Origin: Prorocentrum cordatum
Lineage: Eukaryota; Sar; Dinophyceae; Prorocentrales; Prorocentraceae
Assembly (NCBI GenBank): GCA_963575745.1
Contig: CAUYUJ010000712.1
Coordinates: 40,001 to 104,000 of the forward strand
Length of the DNA stretch: 64,000 nucleotides
Reading direction: 5' to 3'
This document shows positions 42,278-53,089 of this stretch, piece by piece. The notes below the pieces were generated by a model that worked only from the letters and a program-made list of their open reading frames with translations, had not been told where the DNA came from and searched no databases. The position numbers and the translations under genes are program-made. Numbering within the stretch: position 1 is the first letter of the stretch; every line of letters begins with the position of its first letter.

Positions 42278-42475
42278 CACCAACACCACCACCACCACCA
42301 CCACCACCACCACCACCACCACCACAAGTAGGAGGGGGAGGGGGTCCTCCTCCTCCTCCTCCTCCTCCTCCTCCTCCTCCTCCTCCTCCTCCTCCTCCTC
42401 CTCCTGCTCCTCCTCCTCCTCCTCCTCCTCCTCCTCCTCCTCCTCCTGCTCCTCCTCCTCCTCCTTCCCCCCTCC
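42278..42475. repeat. (CAC)n and (CTC)n arrays
   Basis: CAC triplets at 42285-42326, CTC at 42347-42472. Confidence 0.95.
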
Positions 42476-42530
42476 AACTTATGGTGGTGGTGGTGGAAAA
42501 CAGGCCCATGAGTTGCCGGCACTTGCAAAC

Positions 42531-42905
42531 CGACGCCAAGCGACGCTGATCGACGCCAATCGGCGCTACATCGACGCCAATCGACGCGAAGTCGGCGCTT
42601 GCTCAGCGATTACCAGACGCTGGCGCACGCTAGTGCCCCCTGACGGCGGATTTACTTGGCGGCGCGGACAGGGGGGGCTGGGAAAGGGGGGAAGGCGTCT
42701 TGGAAGAAGGCTGCTTCTTGGCAAGCGCCGGCCCTGCATCTATATAGACGCGGCCCGCGCCTGCTCAGAAGCAGGGGTGCTGCTCAGAAGCCTTCCCCCC
42801 TAGGTGCCCCTGCGGGCCAGAGGCCGCCAACCCCGGGCGGGGCGATACGGTGAGGAGTGCACCGGCGACGCCATTCTGGCGCACGCTAACATGGATTACG
42901 GATCA
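42531..42905. mobile_element. family B dispersed repeat, copy 1
   Basis: GACGCCAATCGACGCGAAGT, GCTCAGCGATTACCAGACGC, CTAGTGCCCCCTGACG, GGGCCAGAGGCCGCCAACCC and CGGCGCACGCTAACATGG-type sequence occur in the same order at 48190-48566. About 370 bp, no coding capacity. Confidence 0.8.
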
Positions 42906-43174
42906 GATAAGATAAGACAACGCCTCGGAGAGGGATGGTGCAACTAGCAATTCACATCAGAACCTCATGGGCCCTGATGCCCGTGGATCTGGGCGCGCGG
43001 GCGCAAGACCAACGGATCGGGGAAGGCACCCCCCGCAAGATGAGGCCAGTGCCGCCTCACTTGGCGACGGAGCGCGCCGGGTCTGCATGGAAGCGGGACC
43101 CGTCGCTGCTCCACGCGCCTGGGTCCCTGGTCTCCGCTGCCTCGAACCGCCCCTGGAGGCGGGGCACCTAGCTT

Positions 43175-43334
43175 TCAGCCGGGCCTGTCCCTCCACAGGA
43201 GGAAGATTCACAAATGGTCCAAACATGGCCTGGGGACGATCCTGGGACTATCTTGGGGGCACTTGGGGGGCCTGCAGGGGGCACATCTTCCAGCTTTCGT
43301 CGAAAATCCCCCTGCAGGGGGACAGGCCCGACCT
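43175..43334 (-). mobile_element. introner-like element 9, reversed
   Basis: The plus strand begins CCGGGCCTGTCCCTCCACAG and ends AAAATCCCCCTGCAGGGGGA then CAGGCCCGACCT. The flanks ACCTAGCT and ACCTGGTT match 6 of 8. Confidence 0.8.
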
Positions 43335-43435
43335 AAACCTGGTTAGCCAGGGGCCCAAGCCGGCTCGGCTCGCGACACACCCCGGCTCGCAGCGAGCACG
43401 CCTCGCCTCGCCAGCGGACCGCGCCGACTCGAAGC

Positions 43436-43622
43436 CCCAGACATCCGACGTCTCGATTTTTTCGAGACACGGGCCTCCGACCTCCCGACCACTTCCCCGG
43501 GACCGGTGTTTCATCCCGAGTCGTTTTTTGACGGTCCCGAGGCCCGGCGAGGGCCCCGAGAGGCCAAAAACTGCGAAAAACCTTCGTCTCGATTTTTTCG
43601 AGACGCCCGATGTCTGGGTATA
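43436..43622 (+). repeat. family G inverted-repeat element, best copy
   Basis: The ends CCAGACATCCGACGTCTCGA and TTTCGAGACGCCCGATGTCT form an inverted repeat. The inner arms GATTTTTTCGAGAC face each other. Other copies are at 23907, 21676 and 27720, with a decayed one near 1630. Confidence 0.75.
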
Positions 43623-43944
43623 CCAGATACGAGGGCGCACGAGGCTCCCATGATGTGCTGCCGAATCCCGGGGGGGCGACCCGAGCTTCTGCTCCGCGGT
43701 GAGGGCCCCGGGGCCCGCTTTCGGGCCGGCCCGGCTCGGCACACCACGTACCCAGGACGGGGGCGCCGTGTGCTCTGGGCGCTCGCGATCATCCCTCACT
43801 GGGGCTCGAGGGCGGGCCGGGGCACCCGGCCCCGGCCGGGCCCCGGCCGGGCCCCGGGCGACGCCGGCGCCGCGGGCCCCCCGCCCGCGGATCTCTCGAG
43901 TCGCATCGCGGCGGAGCGGAGGCGGCCCCATGCCCAACGCCGCT

Positions 43945-44212
43945 GGGAGGAGGGGGAGGAGGGGAGGAGGAGGAGGAGGAGGAGGGAGGAGGATGAGGAG
44001 GAGGAGGAGGAGGAGGAGGGGAGGAGGAGGAGGAGGAGGGGAGGAGGGGGAGGAGGAGGGAGGAGGAGGAGGAGGAGGAGGAGGAGGAGGAGGAGGAGAG
44101 GAGGAGGAGGAGGAGGCGGGGGCGGAGGAGGAGGAGGAGGAGGAGGAGGGGAAGGAGGAGAGGAGGAGGAGGGGGAGGAGGAGGAGGAGGAGGAGGCGGA
44201 GGAGGGCAGGCA
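43945..44212. repeat. (GGA)n array
   Basis: GGA/GGGA units over about 260 bp. Confidence 0.95.
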
Positions 44213-44226
44213 AAGGCGGCCTGCTG

Positions 44227-44578
44227 TTCGGTCGGGCACGTCCCCCGACAGGGGGGGATTTGGAGCGAAAGCTCCGAAAAATGTAGCAGCAAAAAGACCC
44301 CGAAAGGATTTCTCAAGAGTGCGTCCGAAATCGCCCCCCGGACTATCTTTTGACTACTCCAGATTTCGTAATAAAAGGGAGGGGGTCTGGACCCTCCAAG
44401 ACAAGCCATTTCCAGACCTCCCCCGTGAGAGAACCCTCCAAAACATCGTCCCCAGACCCCCCAGGCCCTCCAAGATAGCCTGGAAGAGACCCCCCCCGAA
44501 ATGAGACCCCCCTCCCTTTATTACGAAATCTGGAGTACTTTGGAATGTTCCTCCTGTCGAGGGGCAGGCCCGACTTCA
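44227..44578 (+). mobile_element. introner-like element 10, split by a nested element
   Basis: GGTCGGGCACGTCCCCCGAC at the left; CCTCCTGTCGAGGGGCAGGC then CCGACTT at the right. GCCTGCTG and GCCTACTG flank it. Removing the nested element at 44357-44535 with one TA leaves about 170 bp, the usual family size. Confidence 0.9.
44357..44535. mobile_element. nested TA-flanked inverted-repeat element (MITE)
   Basis: A 32-bp inverted repeat: CTCCAGATTTCGTAATAAAA then GGGAGGGGGTCT at the left, mirrored by AGACCCCCCTCCC then TTTATTACGAAATCTGGAG at the right. TA lies directly outside each end (44355-44356, 44536-44537). It interrupts the GACTATCTTTTGACTA segment of the introner-like host. Confidence 0.9.
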
Positions 44579-44692
44579 GCCTACTGGGGCACCTCGGCGT
44601 CGGGATGCCCCGCCGCGCAGCGAGGACCCCGTACGGGGACGGCTGCCTCCCGCGGGCCGCCCCGGGGAGTCTCGGGGCCAGCTCGGATAGCC

Positions 44693-44835
44693 CCTGGGCC
44701 ATCGCTCGGACGTCCATGTCCTGTGTTTTTGTTCGGTTTCGTCCGTGGTTTTTTCGCCAAATGATCAAGAATGCTCCTCGAGGGTCCCCGCCGAGAAAAA
44801 GATACACACGTCCGAGCGATGCCAGGCCCCTGGGC
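44693..44835. mobile_element. family K inverted-repeat element, copy 1
   Basis: CATCGCTCGGACGT and ACGTCCGAGCGATG ends. The interior CCTGTGTTTTTGTTCGGTTT and GCCAAATGATCAAGAATGCT is shared with 51970-52105. CCCCTGGGCC occurs on both sides. Confidence 0.8.
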
Positions 44836-45629
44836 CCACCCACTGGAGCGCCCTGCCGAGACAGCACGGCGGAGGAGGCGGGGCACCTGCCACATCCGAA
44901 GGAGAAGGACAGGGGCGGATCTGCTCTGGGGGGCAGCGGGCCGAACATCGAGCCGGAATCGGCGATGCATCGCCGACGAGTCAGCGACATGGCCCCGATA
45001 GCGAAGCCGCACGCTCGTGAGCTGGGTGAGCCTCCGGGCCCCTGTCGGCGATGAATGGGCGATCTGGGGTCGTCGCATCCCCGCCTGAGCCAAGGTCGGG
45101 AGCTGCGTAGCGTGTCGGGGCGCCCGGCCCCAGCGACACGCTGTGCCCCACGAGCTGATAGCGTGCCGTTCCGTGTCGCGGGGCGGGAGACTCGGGAGAG
45201 CTTGGCGCGCGATCGGTTTCGTATTCGCCGTTTTGCCGATCGGCGCGTGTCCTCGCACCCCCTCCCTCCCCCCCCCCTCCATGGAGTAGATCTTGGCTGT
45301 TTTTGGCGCCTGTTTCGGGCAGGCGGGGCCTCCCCCACAGGACGCACAGCTGCAAACCGTCGCACTAAGCAGAGGCCCGGAGCAAGACCCCCCCCTCCCA
45401 CCCCCCCCTTCCGCCCAATGTCGGAACGCCGAATCAAAAAAACGTTCACGTTGATGTTTGGCGTGTCGCGCCGAGATGGGGTGGGCAAGAGCCGGCGCCG
45501 CGAACCTCGAAGCAAACGCTCCTGGCCGTAGCCAAGCCAACGTTGCCCGTGGCCCTCCACCCAAGACATCCGGCGTCGCATGTTTTTCAACACGGGGCCC
45601 CCGAAAGTCCCAACCCTTTCCCCACGACC

Positions 45630-45727
45630 GCTCCTCCTCCTCCTCCTCCTCCTCCTCCTCCTCCTCCTCCTCCTCCTCCTCCTCCTCCTCCTCCTCCTCC
45701 TCCTCCTCCTCCTCCTCCTCCTCCTCT
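45630..45727. repeat. (CTC)n array
   Basis: About 95 bp of uninterrupted CTC triplets. Confidence 0.95.
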
Positions 45728-45829
45728 GGAGCCCTAGACCCCATGAAGGGCTTCACGACTTCTGCCGTCCCTCGACTCGCGCCGATGCGGCCACGCCTTG
45801 CTGCAGACTTCCTCGGAGACCTGTGGACC

Positions 45830-46080
45830 CACCTGGATGCACCGGGCTTTCCGTGGATCTCATCACCTGGATTACACAGGGATGCATCAGGATCCTCTGC
45901 GCAGATGGATCCACGTGGGCTGCCATGGATCACCTGGAATGCAATGATGACAGGTGATGGTTCTAGTTGATGAGTTCCATGGAAAGTCCCATCGAGGTGG
46001 GCGCAGATGGATCCAGGTGGGCTGCTGGATGCACCTGGATCTCATCACCTGGATCCGTCTGCGCCCACCTCGATTTATCC
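45830..46080. repeat. CTGGATCC/TGGATCCA-rich repeats
   Basis: Repeated CACCTGGAT, GATGGATCCA and GTGGGCTGC segments, partly a direct repeat (GCAGATGGATCCACGTGGGC and GCAGATGGATCCAGGTGGGC). Confidence 0.75.
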
Positions 46081-46088
46081 AGCTTGGT

Positions 46089-46233
46089 TTAGGTCGGGCA
46101 TGTCCCCCTACAGGGGGAATGTTCGACGGAAATAAAATACTCCAAAATGATCAAAACTGGTCAAAAAAATCGCCCCCGTACGATTTGCACTATTTTTGAA
46201 TGTTCCTCCTGTAGAGGGACAGGCCCGATTCAA
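46089..46233 (+). mobile_element. introner-like element 11
   Basis: AGGTCGGGCATGTCCCCCTA at the left; CCTCCTGTAGAGGGACAGGC then CCGATT at the right. An exact 8-bp duplication AGCTTGGT (46081-46088, 46234-46241). Confidence 0.9.
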
Positions 46234-46959
46234 AGCTTGGTGCCCACGACTGGCGAGAGGTCGCCCAGCCCTTGGGACACGGCAGAGGATTGAGCAGGGA
46301 CCGACCGTCCCGGCATTCCTATAGTCCTACCACGAAATGTTCGTAGAGCCCAAGAATGTTCTAAGAACAAATACAATGTTCTTGGAACATAAGCCCGATG
46401 TGCCAAAACAAGACAGACTCCGCCAGAAATGTTCTGAGAACACTTCGTGGGAACCACAAAAGGTTCTTAGAACATCGCTTGGTGGGGCTAGAGGCGAGCC
46501 GGGACGCTTCGCCACCTGCTCGAGGCCGAGGAGGGGCGGGTCGGGCAGGGGGGAGGCTGTGCCGGTGCCCGGCCGCCGCCGCCAGCCGCCGGCAGGCGGC
46601 AGTGGCGGCGCCCCGCGAAGCAGCGGCCGCGGGCATGTCGGCAACCCGCGGGGCGCGGCGCGGCGCGGCGCTTCGCCGCGGGAGGCGCCAGCCACAGAGA
46701 ACTCGGGTGGTGAGGGCCGATGAACCACAAAAGCACCCCCAATCCTCTGGGAGGGGGTCTAAGGTAGGAGGGCCAAGAGCACTGTGGACAGGGGCTCTTC
46801 TTTTTCTGCGGGTGCGTCGAATCGGGCCGCCCAGGATCCATATCCCTAATGATGCAGAGGCAGGGGCCTCAGGGAGGCCACGTCTTCACTGTGTTCTCAG
46901 GGTTAGGGGTTCCTTGATTCTCGAAGTGCACGATTTCCCCCGGGGCCGTAGGCGACCCG

Positions 46960-47022
46960 AGGAGGAGGAGGAGGAGGAGGAGGAGGAGGAGGAGGAGGAG
47001 GAGGAGGAGGAGGAGGAGTTTT
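46960..47022. repeat. (GAG)n array
   Basis: Twenty GAG triplets. Confidence 0.95.
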
Positions 47023-47024
47023 TA

Positions 47025-48185
47025 AACTCGCGTGCGCACGCCCGAGAGTGAGTGCCCCTGGTCTCGGCACCCCGCGCAGGCAGAACTGCCCGAGGCGGGG
47101 TGGGCCAGCGGCCTCAGCGCTCGGCGTCGTACTCCCGCTCGGGAGCCCGCGGCGCGCTCGCGCCGGCACGACGACACGACACGACGGGGGGACGGGGACG
47201 CGACACGACCGAAGACGCGCGACACGACACGAAACGCACGACAACGACGGGACGAGCCGCCGGTCCCGCCCCAGGGCGGCGAGTGCAGGGTGGGAACCCT
47301 GCACCGCCCTGGGGGAGGCCACGGGACCTGGCGACCCCCCTGGGGAAGGAAGGCCGCGCTTATGGCGGCCGTCCCCAGGTGCGGGGGCTTGTGCCCTGAA
47401 GGCCCGGTGCTCCCCGCCTGCACCAGGGGGCACACAGGCCCGACCCCCACTCTTGGGGGGCCCCTCCAGGGCAGGAGGAGGAGGAGGAGGAGGAGGAGGA
47501 CGGGTCGCCTCAGCACTTCGGAGAAACCCTCCACCTCGAAGAAGGATGCAGGGCGCAGAGCCCTCCGATCCGGGCGATGCAGTTGTCTCCATCACGGGCG
47601 CCTTCGCCCCGCGTCGGGACCTGGGACGCTCATGCATCGGTCCGGCTCGGAAAACGACGCAGCAAGATGGGGTCTGGGGCTCCCGGCGTGCTTTTCCGCG
47701 ATGTTGCAGCGGCATCGGTATCTCTTCCTCCGCTGCGAGTTCCCAAGGCTCAAGGGGAGGAGGTTCCCAGATCGAGGGCCGAGGTCTCACGACGGCCGTT
47801 TCCTGAATCACCGATCCTCGCGCCTGGCGCCGCTTCGGAGCGCGACGCGCAGAATTCGTGCTCGTGGTCTCGCCCAGGCCCCAGGAGGACGAAGGGCGCA
47901 AGGGCGCGATTGTCCTTGCTCTCCCTGCCACCCCTGGTAGGCGCGCAAAGCTCGGGCCTTGTTGCCTGGGAGGCAAGAAAGGGGGGGGGGTGGAGGGGGG
48001 GAAAGGTGCACCTTTCGTGCACCTTCGGGCACCCCTCAGGGGGCCATTTAGGGTCCCTTCCCTGCAACCCTCGATCCCCCCACACACACAGTTGATTGCA
48101 CCCCCATTTCGAAACACTCGAAGCACGATTACACAAGCAGCTCTTGGTTTGGTGGCAACGCATTGGATTCTCCCATGCAATCGTG
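47025..48185. other. unique GC-rich DNA, no gene recognised
   Basis: A short GGA run lies at 47470-47500 and ACGACACGAC repeats at 47168-47250. A long minus-strand frame crosses it (46903-48219) but has no domain and passes through the GAG array. Confidence 0.4.
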
Positions 48186-48189
48186 CTGG

Positions 48190-48566
48190 CACTTGCGAAT
48201 CGACGCTGATCGACGCCAATCGACGCGAAGTCGGCGCTTGCTCAGCGATTACCAGACGCTAGCGTACGCTAGTGCCCCCTGACGCCGACTTACTTGGCGG
48301 CGCGCACAAGGGGGTAGGGGGAGAGGGGAAGGCTTCTTGGAAGGAAGCTGCTTCTTAGCGGGCGCCAGCCTTGCATCTGCAGATCCTGCCCGCGAATGCC
48401 TTCTGGGAAGCAGGGGTGCTTCTGAGAAGCCTTCCCTCCTCCCCCTGCCCTCCCCTGCGCGCGGCCGAAGAGAGTGCCCCTGCGGGCCAGAGGCCGCCAA
48501 CCCCTGGCGGGGCGATACTGTGAGGAACTCACCGGCGACTCCATTCCGGCGCACGCTAACATGGAC
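48190..48566. mobile_element. family B dispersed repeat, copy 2
   Basis: Same order of blocks as 42531-42905. It ends at ACATGGAC, where a family C element is inserted immediately. Confidence 0.8.
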
Positions 48567-48747
48567 TACAGTCGGGGCGTTGACCTAAGGAACCCTAAAT
48601 AAGGAACGAGGCCCCTATTTTCCATAAATTAAACTTCGATTTCAGATCGAAAACCTAAGGGAAACCTAAGGCAAGCTGCGAAACACTTAAGGAACGCGGA
48701 GCCCCTCCCCAATGAAAAGGGTTCCTTCTTCAGCGCCCCGACTGTAC
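48567..48747. mobile_element. family C inverted-repeat element, copy 2
   Basis: TACAGTCGGGGCG and CGCCCCGACTGTA ends. The interior GTTGACCTAAGGAACCCTAA and AGGAACGCGGAGCCCCTCCC is shared with 762-938. Confidence 0.85.
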
Positions 48748-48749
48748 AG

Positions 48750-49330
48750 AGCCGTGGATCTGGCACGCGGGCGCCAGCTCCACGGACAGCTCGGGGAAGG
48801 CACCCCCCCCCGAAACATGAGGCCAGTGCCGCCTCGGTTGGCGACGGAACGCGCCGGCTCTTCCCAGGGGGGGCGACCTTCTGCTCCGCGGTGCGGGCCT
48901 CGGCCGGCCCTCCTTCGGGCCGGCCCGGCTCGGCACAGCACGCACCCAGGGAGGAGGCACGGATCGGGCGTTGGAAGAACTGGGTGTAGCGGGGCCTGGT
49001 TTGGTGATGTATACGGGGGGGCGCCCCCCCCGCCCCGTTCCACGGACCAGAGCTGCCGTCACCCGAAGAAACACCAGCTATACGGCAGACCTGGTTTATA
49101 GTGATTCTGGCCGATTCAAGTGCTTTGGGGCCCTACGACTAGCCGGGTCCCCTTACCTGGGGCCCTGGCTATACCCGATACGAGGGCGCCCGAGGCTCCC
49201 ATGATGCACAACCCGAATCCCGGGGGGGCGACCTGAGCTGCTGCTCCGCGGTGCAGGCCCCGGCCGGCCCGCTTTCGGGCCGGCCCGGCCCGGCACACCA
49301 CGCACCCAGGGAGGGAGCCGTGTGCTCTGG
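48750..49330. repeat. GC-rich dispersed repeats shared with 43020-43800 and 2330-2540
   Basis: TGAGGCCAGTGCCGCCTC, GGCGACGGA-CGCGCCGG and CTTTCGGGCCGGCCCGGC-type blocks recur at 43040-43090 and 43640-43800. CAGAGCTGCCGTCACCCGA recurs near 2410. Confidence 0.6.
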
Positions 49331-49349
49331 GCGCTCGCGACCTTCTTAG

Positions 49350-49498
49350 GAGGCCACATGCGAACCCTACCCCTACCCCCCACGGTTTCTGAATGTGGGG
49401 GGGGGTCACTTCGCTCGGGAGCTCCCGAACGAAGTGAACCCCACCCTCCCCCTCAGAAATCGTGGGGGCTACGGGTAGGGTTCGCATGTGGCCCCCCC
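49350..49498. mobile_element. 150-bp near-perfect palindrome
   Basis: GGCCACATGCGAACCCTACC at the left pairs with GGTAGGGTTCGCATGTGGCC at the right, arms of about 45 bp. The centre pairs again (CACTTCGCTCGGGAGCTCCC with its mirror GGGAGCTCCCGAACGAAGTG). It would form one long hairpin. Confidence 0.85.
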
Positions 49499-49539
49499 TA
49501 CTTCTCCGGCTCGCGCCGACCCTGCCCCGTGGAGAGCTC

Positions 49540-50110
49540 CACACCTGTAGAATCAGCGAGCCGCTTGCCAGGGCGGCACCGCGCTCATGTCGGCACACGC
49601 TCCGCAGAGGTCGCGCCGCATGGGGAGCTCCACCCACGGTCTCAGTGGCCAGTCCGCATGCGCCCATTTCGGCACACCGCACGCGGACCGCGCCCCCACA
49701 GGGGGCTCCACCTACGGTCTCAGCGGAGCAATTCGCACACTCCTCATGGGGATCGTGCCCTGTGGATAGCTCCACCTATGTTCCCAGTGGGCCAGCTTGC
49801 ATGGCGGCAGCGCGCCCATTTTGGCGCACTCACCACGCGGATCGTGCTCTACATGGGGCTCCACCTACGGTCTCAATGGACAAGTGCGCATGGCGGCACT
49901 ACGGCCGTTTCGGTACACGTTTCGTGCCCCCAGGGAGCTTCTATGGTCACAGTGTGCCAGTTCGCATGTCGGCACCGCGCCCATGTCAGCACACCCCCTC
50001 ACGTGGCTCGTGCCATAGGGAACTCCACATGCCGTCTCAGTGGTCCAATTCGCATGTCGGCACGGCGCCCATTGCAGCACAGCCCTCACGCGCAGCGCGG
50101 ACCCGTATGG
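49540..50110. repeat. minisatellite of about 80-90 bp units, array 2
   Basis: Same unit as 13510-14190: GATCGTGCCC, GGGAGCTCCACC, ACGGTCTCAGTGG, TCGCATGGCGGCACCGCGCC and TTTCGGCACAC. About seven units. Confidence 0.8.
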
Positions 50111-50363
50111 ATCTCCGCCGCGGATCTGAGCGGGAGTCCCTGAACGCAGTCAACTCGCCATCGCGCGCCCCGCGGCGCACGGCACACGAGGAGCGTGCCA
50201 TATCCTGCGCTGCACGCAGCTGCATTGGGCTGGGCCCTTCGCTGGGCTTTGGGTCTGTCCACGGCATCGGATCTCGAGGGTTGCTGGCGCCAGGCCCATC
50301 CGGAGCCCAAGCTCGGTAGCAACTCATGGGAGCCTCCTATACGGACCACCTTGTTGGCCCATG

Positions 50364-50434
50364 CAGATCGACGCTCATCGACGCTCATCGACGCTCATCG
50401 ACGCTCATCGACGCTCATCGACGCTCATCGACGC
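50364..50434. repeat. seven units of ATCGACGCTC
   Basis: A perfect 10-bp tandem repeat. Related single units (ATCGACGCCA) appear at the start of family B. Confidence 0.95.
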
Positions 50435-51084
50435 TAGTGGACACTACATCGGCGCGATCCGATCGACTACCAGACGCTCAACGACGCTGGTGCACTCGAA
50501 AGACAGGGTGAAGAGGGCACACGAGGCTCCCAGGATTGGCTGCCGAACCCGAGGTCTGGGCCAGGGGGCGCGCACGCCAACGCTGGGCCCAGGGGCTGGC
50601 CCTGCATCGGAGGGGGGCGGCGGGGCCCCAGACGGTGTGGCGACCACACCGCGCGGCGAGGCAGGCGGGCTGCGGGGCCGCCGCACGGGACCCGGGGGCC
50701 CTTCTCCGACGACGCCCTGGGCGGCTGCAAGCCTCGACCCTCGAGGCAGGAGGGCGCTCGCGCCAAAAGTAGATTGGAACCCCTGGGGCGCCAGAGACTT
50801 CTCTCGACGACCGACGGGTAGGCCTCCGGGGCCCCAGAGCCGTGCGGGTGACGGACCGCGCGGCGAGGTCGTTGGGCCCTCCGAGGTCGCCACGCGATCC
50901 GTCACCACGCGGCGTTTTGGGGGCCCTCGCGGGGGGTGGGTGGCCGGCGCCTCCCCCGGGTGCAGCCGAGGGGGGGGGGGGGCGGCGCGGGGCGGCGCCG
51001 CCGCCGCGCGGGAGGGGCGGCGCGAGCAATATAGCTGCACATGGCAGGGAGGGGGGGGGAGAAGGTGCGGTCGCGTTATATAAA

Positions 51085-51730
51085 ACATATATCAAACAAG
51101 ATGCTTAGGCTCGCTGTGCTTCGCCTGCTATAATATTGATCCTTGCGCCTACGTGGTGTGCTGACACTGCGGTTAGCATACTGATGTAGCCGCAGTGCTG
51201 CTATGGCCCATTCCCGAACCTGGCGTTGGGGGGGCTAACCTGGCGCAGCCCCGATTGGCAACAGACCCGACGCGTTCCGTCCTACCTCAACCAAAATGTG
51301 GGCGGATGAGCGGCAAATGCATGCACATAGCGGCGAATAGCAGCAACCGGCTAGCGACGTATAGCGGCACACGCCCCGCACCAGCAGTCCACCCATCGCC
51401 CCCTGCTCGCCGCTCATGGCCGCTAGACGCAACAAAAAGAAAGCCTCCAATAACGTTGAAGGCTTTCATCTAAACAAACCTAAGGAAAGAGTGGCGGCGG
51501 GGAAGCGGCATGGAGATGAACCGACGCTGGATTTGGGAGGCCTACCCTGAACCTTACGGGCCACCCTGCGGGACGATCGCTCCGCGATCGGAATCAGAAA
51601 CTCCTGCCCCGGCGCGAACGGCGTGAGCCGTTGAACACGTTGAGGCTGCGCTGCCCGGCGTGAACAAAATGTGAGCGTCGTTCTTGAGCGACGGCCTGGC
51701 ATCCAGAGCGCATCGCACGTGAACAATTCT
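51085..51730. other. unique DNA, no feature recognised
   Basis: Moderate composition, free of simple repeats; ATATAAAACATATATCAAAC at the start. Nothing coding was recognised on either strand. Confidence 0.4.
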
Positions 51731-51734
51731 GACT

Positions 51735-51900
51735 ACCTACCAGACCACCCCAACCCAACCCGAAGACCAAAATTTCGGGTGGGGGGGGGGTACGGGTTCC
51801 ATATGTTTATTTTCAATGTTCCCCGACCCCCCCAACTGGAAATGGAGGGCAAATTGAGGCCTTCGGGTTGGGTTGGGGTGGTTTGGTGGGTGGTGAGCAA
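51735..51900. mobile_element. family D inverted-repeat element, copy 2
   Basis: CTACCTACCAGACCACCCCA at the left, TGGGGTGGTTTGGTGGGTGG at the right. The flanks AACAATTCTG and AGCAATTCGG suggest an 8-bp target duplication. Confidence 0.8.
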
Positions 51901-51969
51901 TTCGGACGACCCTGATCGCAATCTACGGCGGCGGTGCTTCCGCAGTGTCCACGCACACCCTTCTCGCCA

Positions 51970-52105
51970 TCGCTCCGACGTCCATTCCCTGTGTTTTTTT
52001 GCGGTTTCGTGCGTGGCTCTTTCGCCAAATGATCAAGGATGCTCCTCGATGGTCCTCGCCAAGGAAAAAACGCACACGTCCGAGCGATGCCAAGCCTTCG
52101 CAATC
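51970..52105. mobile_element. family K inverted-repeat element, copy 2
   Basis: CATCGCTCCGACGTCCATTC and ACACGTCCGAGCGATGCC ends. The interior GCCAAATGATCAAGGATGCT matches copy 1. Confidence 0.8.
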
Positions 52106-52204
52106 ACAAGATCAAGGCCGACATGCCGGGGGGCCCACGCCGCGGAGAAGAATGCGACGTCGAGGGCCTTGGGAAGCCGATGGACGGCGTGGGAAGTACA
52201 CGGG

Positions 52205-52325
52205 CGGCTGGAAGGAGGAGGAGGAGCACGAGGAGGAGGAGGAGGAGGAGGAGGAGGAGGAGGAGGAAGAGGACGAGGAGGAGCAGGAGGAGGAGGAGGA
52301 GGATGAGAAGGAGGAGGAGGAGTGC
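52205..52325. repeat. GAG/GGA array
   Basis: Imperfect GGA triplets with GAC, GCA and GAT interruptions. Confidence 0.9.
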
Positions 52326-53089
52326 ATGGACACATGCGATTCACGTGCGAGGCGCTCTCCTAGCCAGATCTTTGTACCTGTTGCAGGGTGGTCTACGAAG
52401 TCCACACAGACGCACGCCCTGCAACACAGGATCGTGGGACCGCGCTTGCGGTGTCCGCTCTCCACCTCTTTCGAGAGGTTGTGCGTGGCGACTTCCGAGT
52501 GCCCTCATGAAAGTGGGACTGTCGGATGCCACCCCCCCGCCCCCAAGCTTCGCTCCACGCGACTAAATCAGCAGCCTAGCACCTGCGAGGAGAGGAAGGA
52601 GGAGGCGGAGGAGGGAGAGGAGAGCTTCTGGATGAAAGCTGATGGGGGTCGACATGCAAGTCGCGCCAAGAGCGGTACAAAGCCGAGCTCGGTCTCACGA
52701 TACGGGATCATATTTAACGTCCATCGGCTGCCGCCGAAGAGATAAATTCGGGACCAGTCCCATACTCTGGTTGTTGTATGAAGGAACGTCCGGCCGTCTG
52801 GATGCTATGTGGTCAACAGCGAATGATTACGCTCCTCTCTCCAGCCCAGTCTGGAGGAGGGCTTACCAACCATACACCCCTTCCCCGTGCTCCAGAATTT
52901 CAGCCCACGAGCAAGACGCAGCCACACTCTCGACTCAGAAGCCGAAGGCACCGATGGAGGTGCAAAAAACAAGTGGCACGTGTACCATGGCTCTTGCACA
53001 AAAAGGAAGGGAGAGGAGGAGGAGGTGGAGGAAGGGGGAAGAGGGGGCAAGACATCGCCCCTCGGGGCCCACCAACGGGGCCCAAATCC

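Noticed and set aside
44581-45933. 450-codon minus-strand frame with a Glu run
   Set aside because: It crosses a family K element, a decayed repeat and the CTC array. There is no domain and no coding pattern.
46903-48219. 438-codon minus-strand open frame
   Set aside because: It runs through a GAG array and into a family B repeat and contains no domain. GC-rich DNA gives such frames by chance.
50360-50440. CRISPR-like array
   Set aside because: The 10-bp units are directly tandem without spacers, and the genome is eukaryotic.
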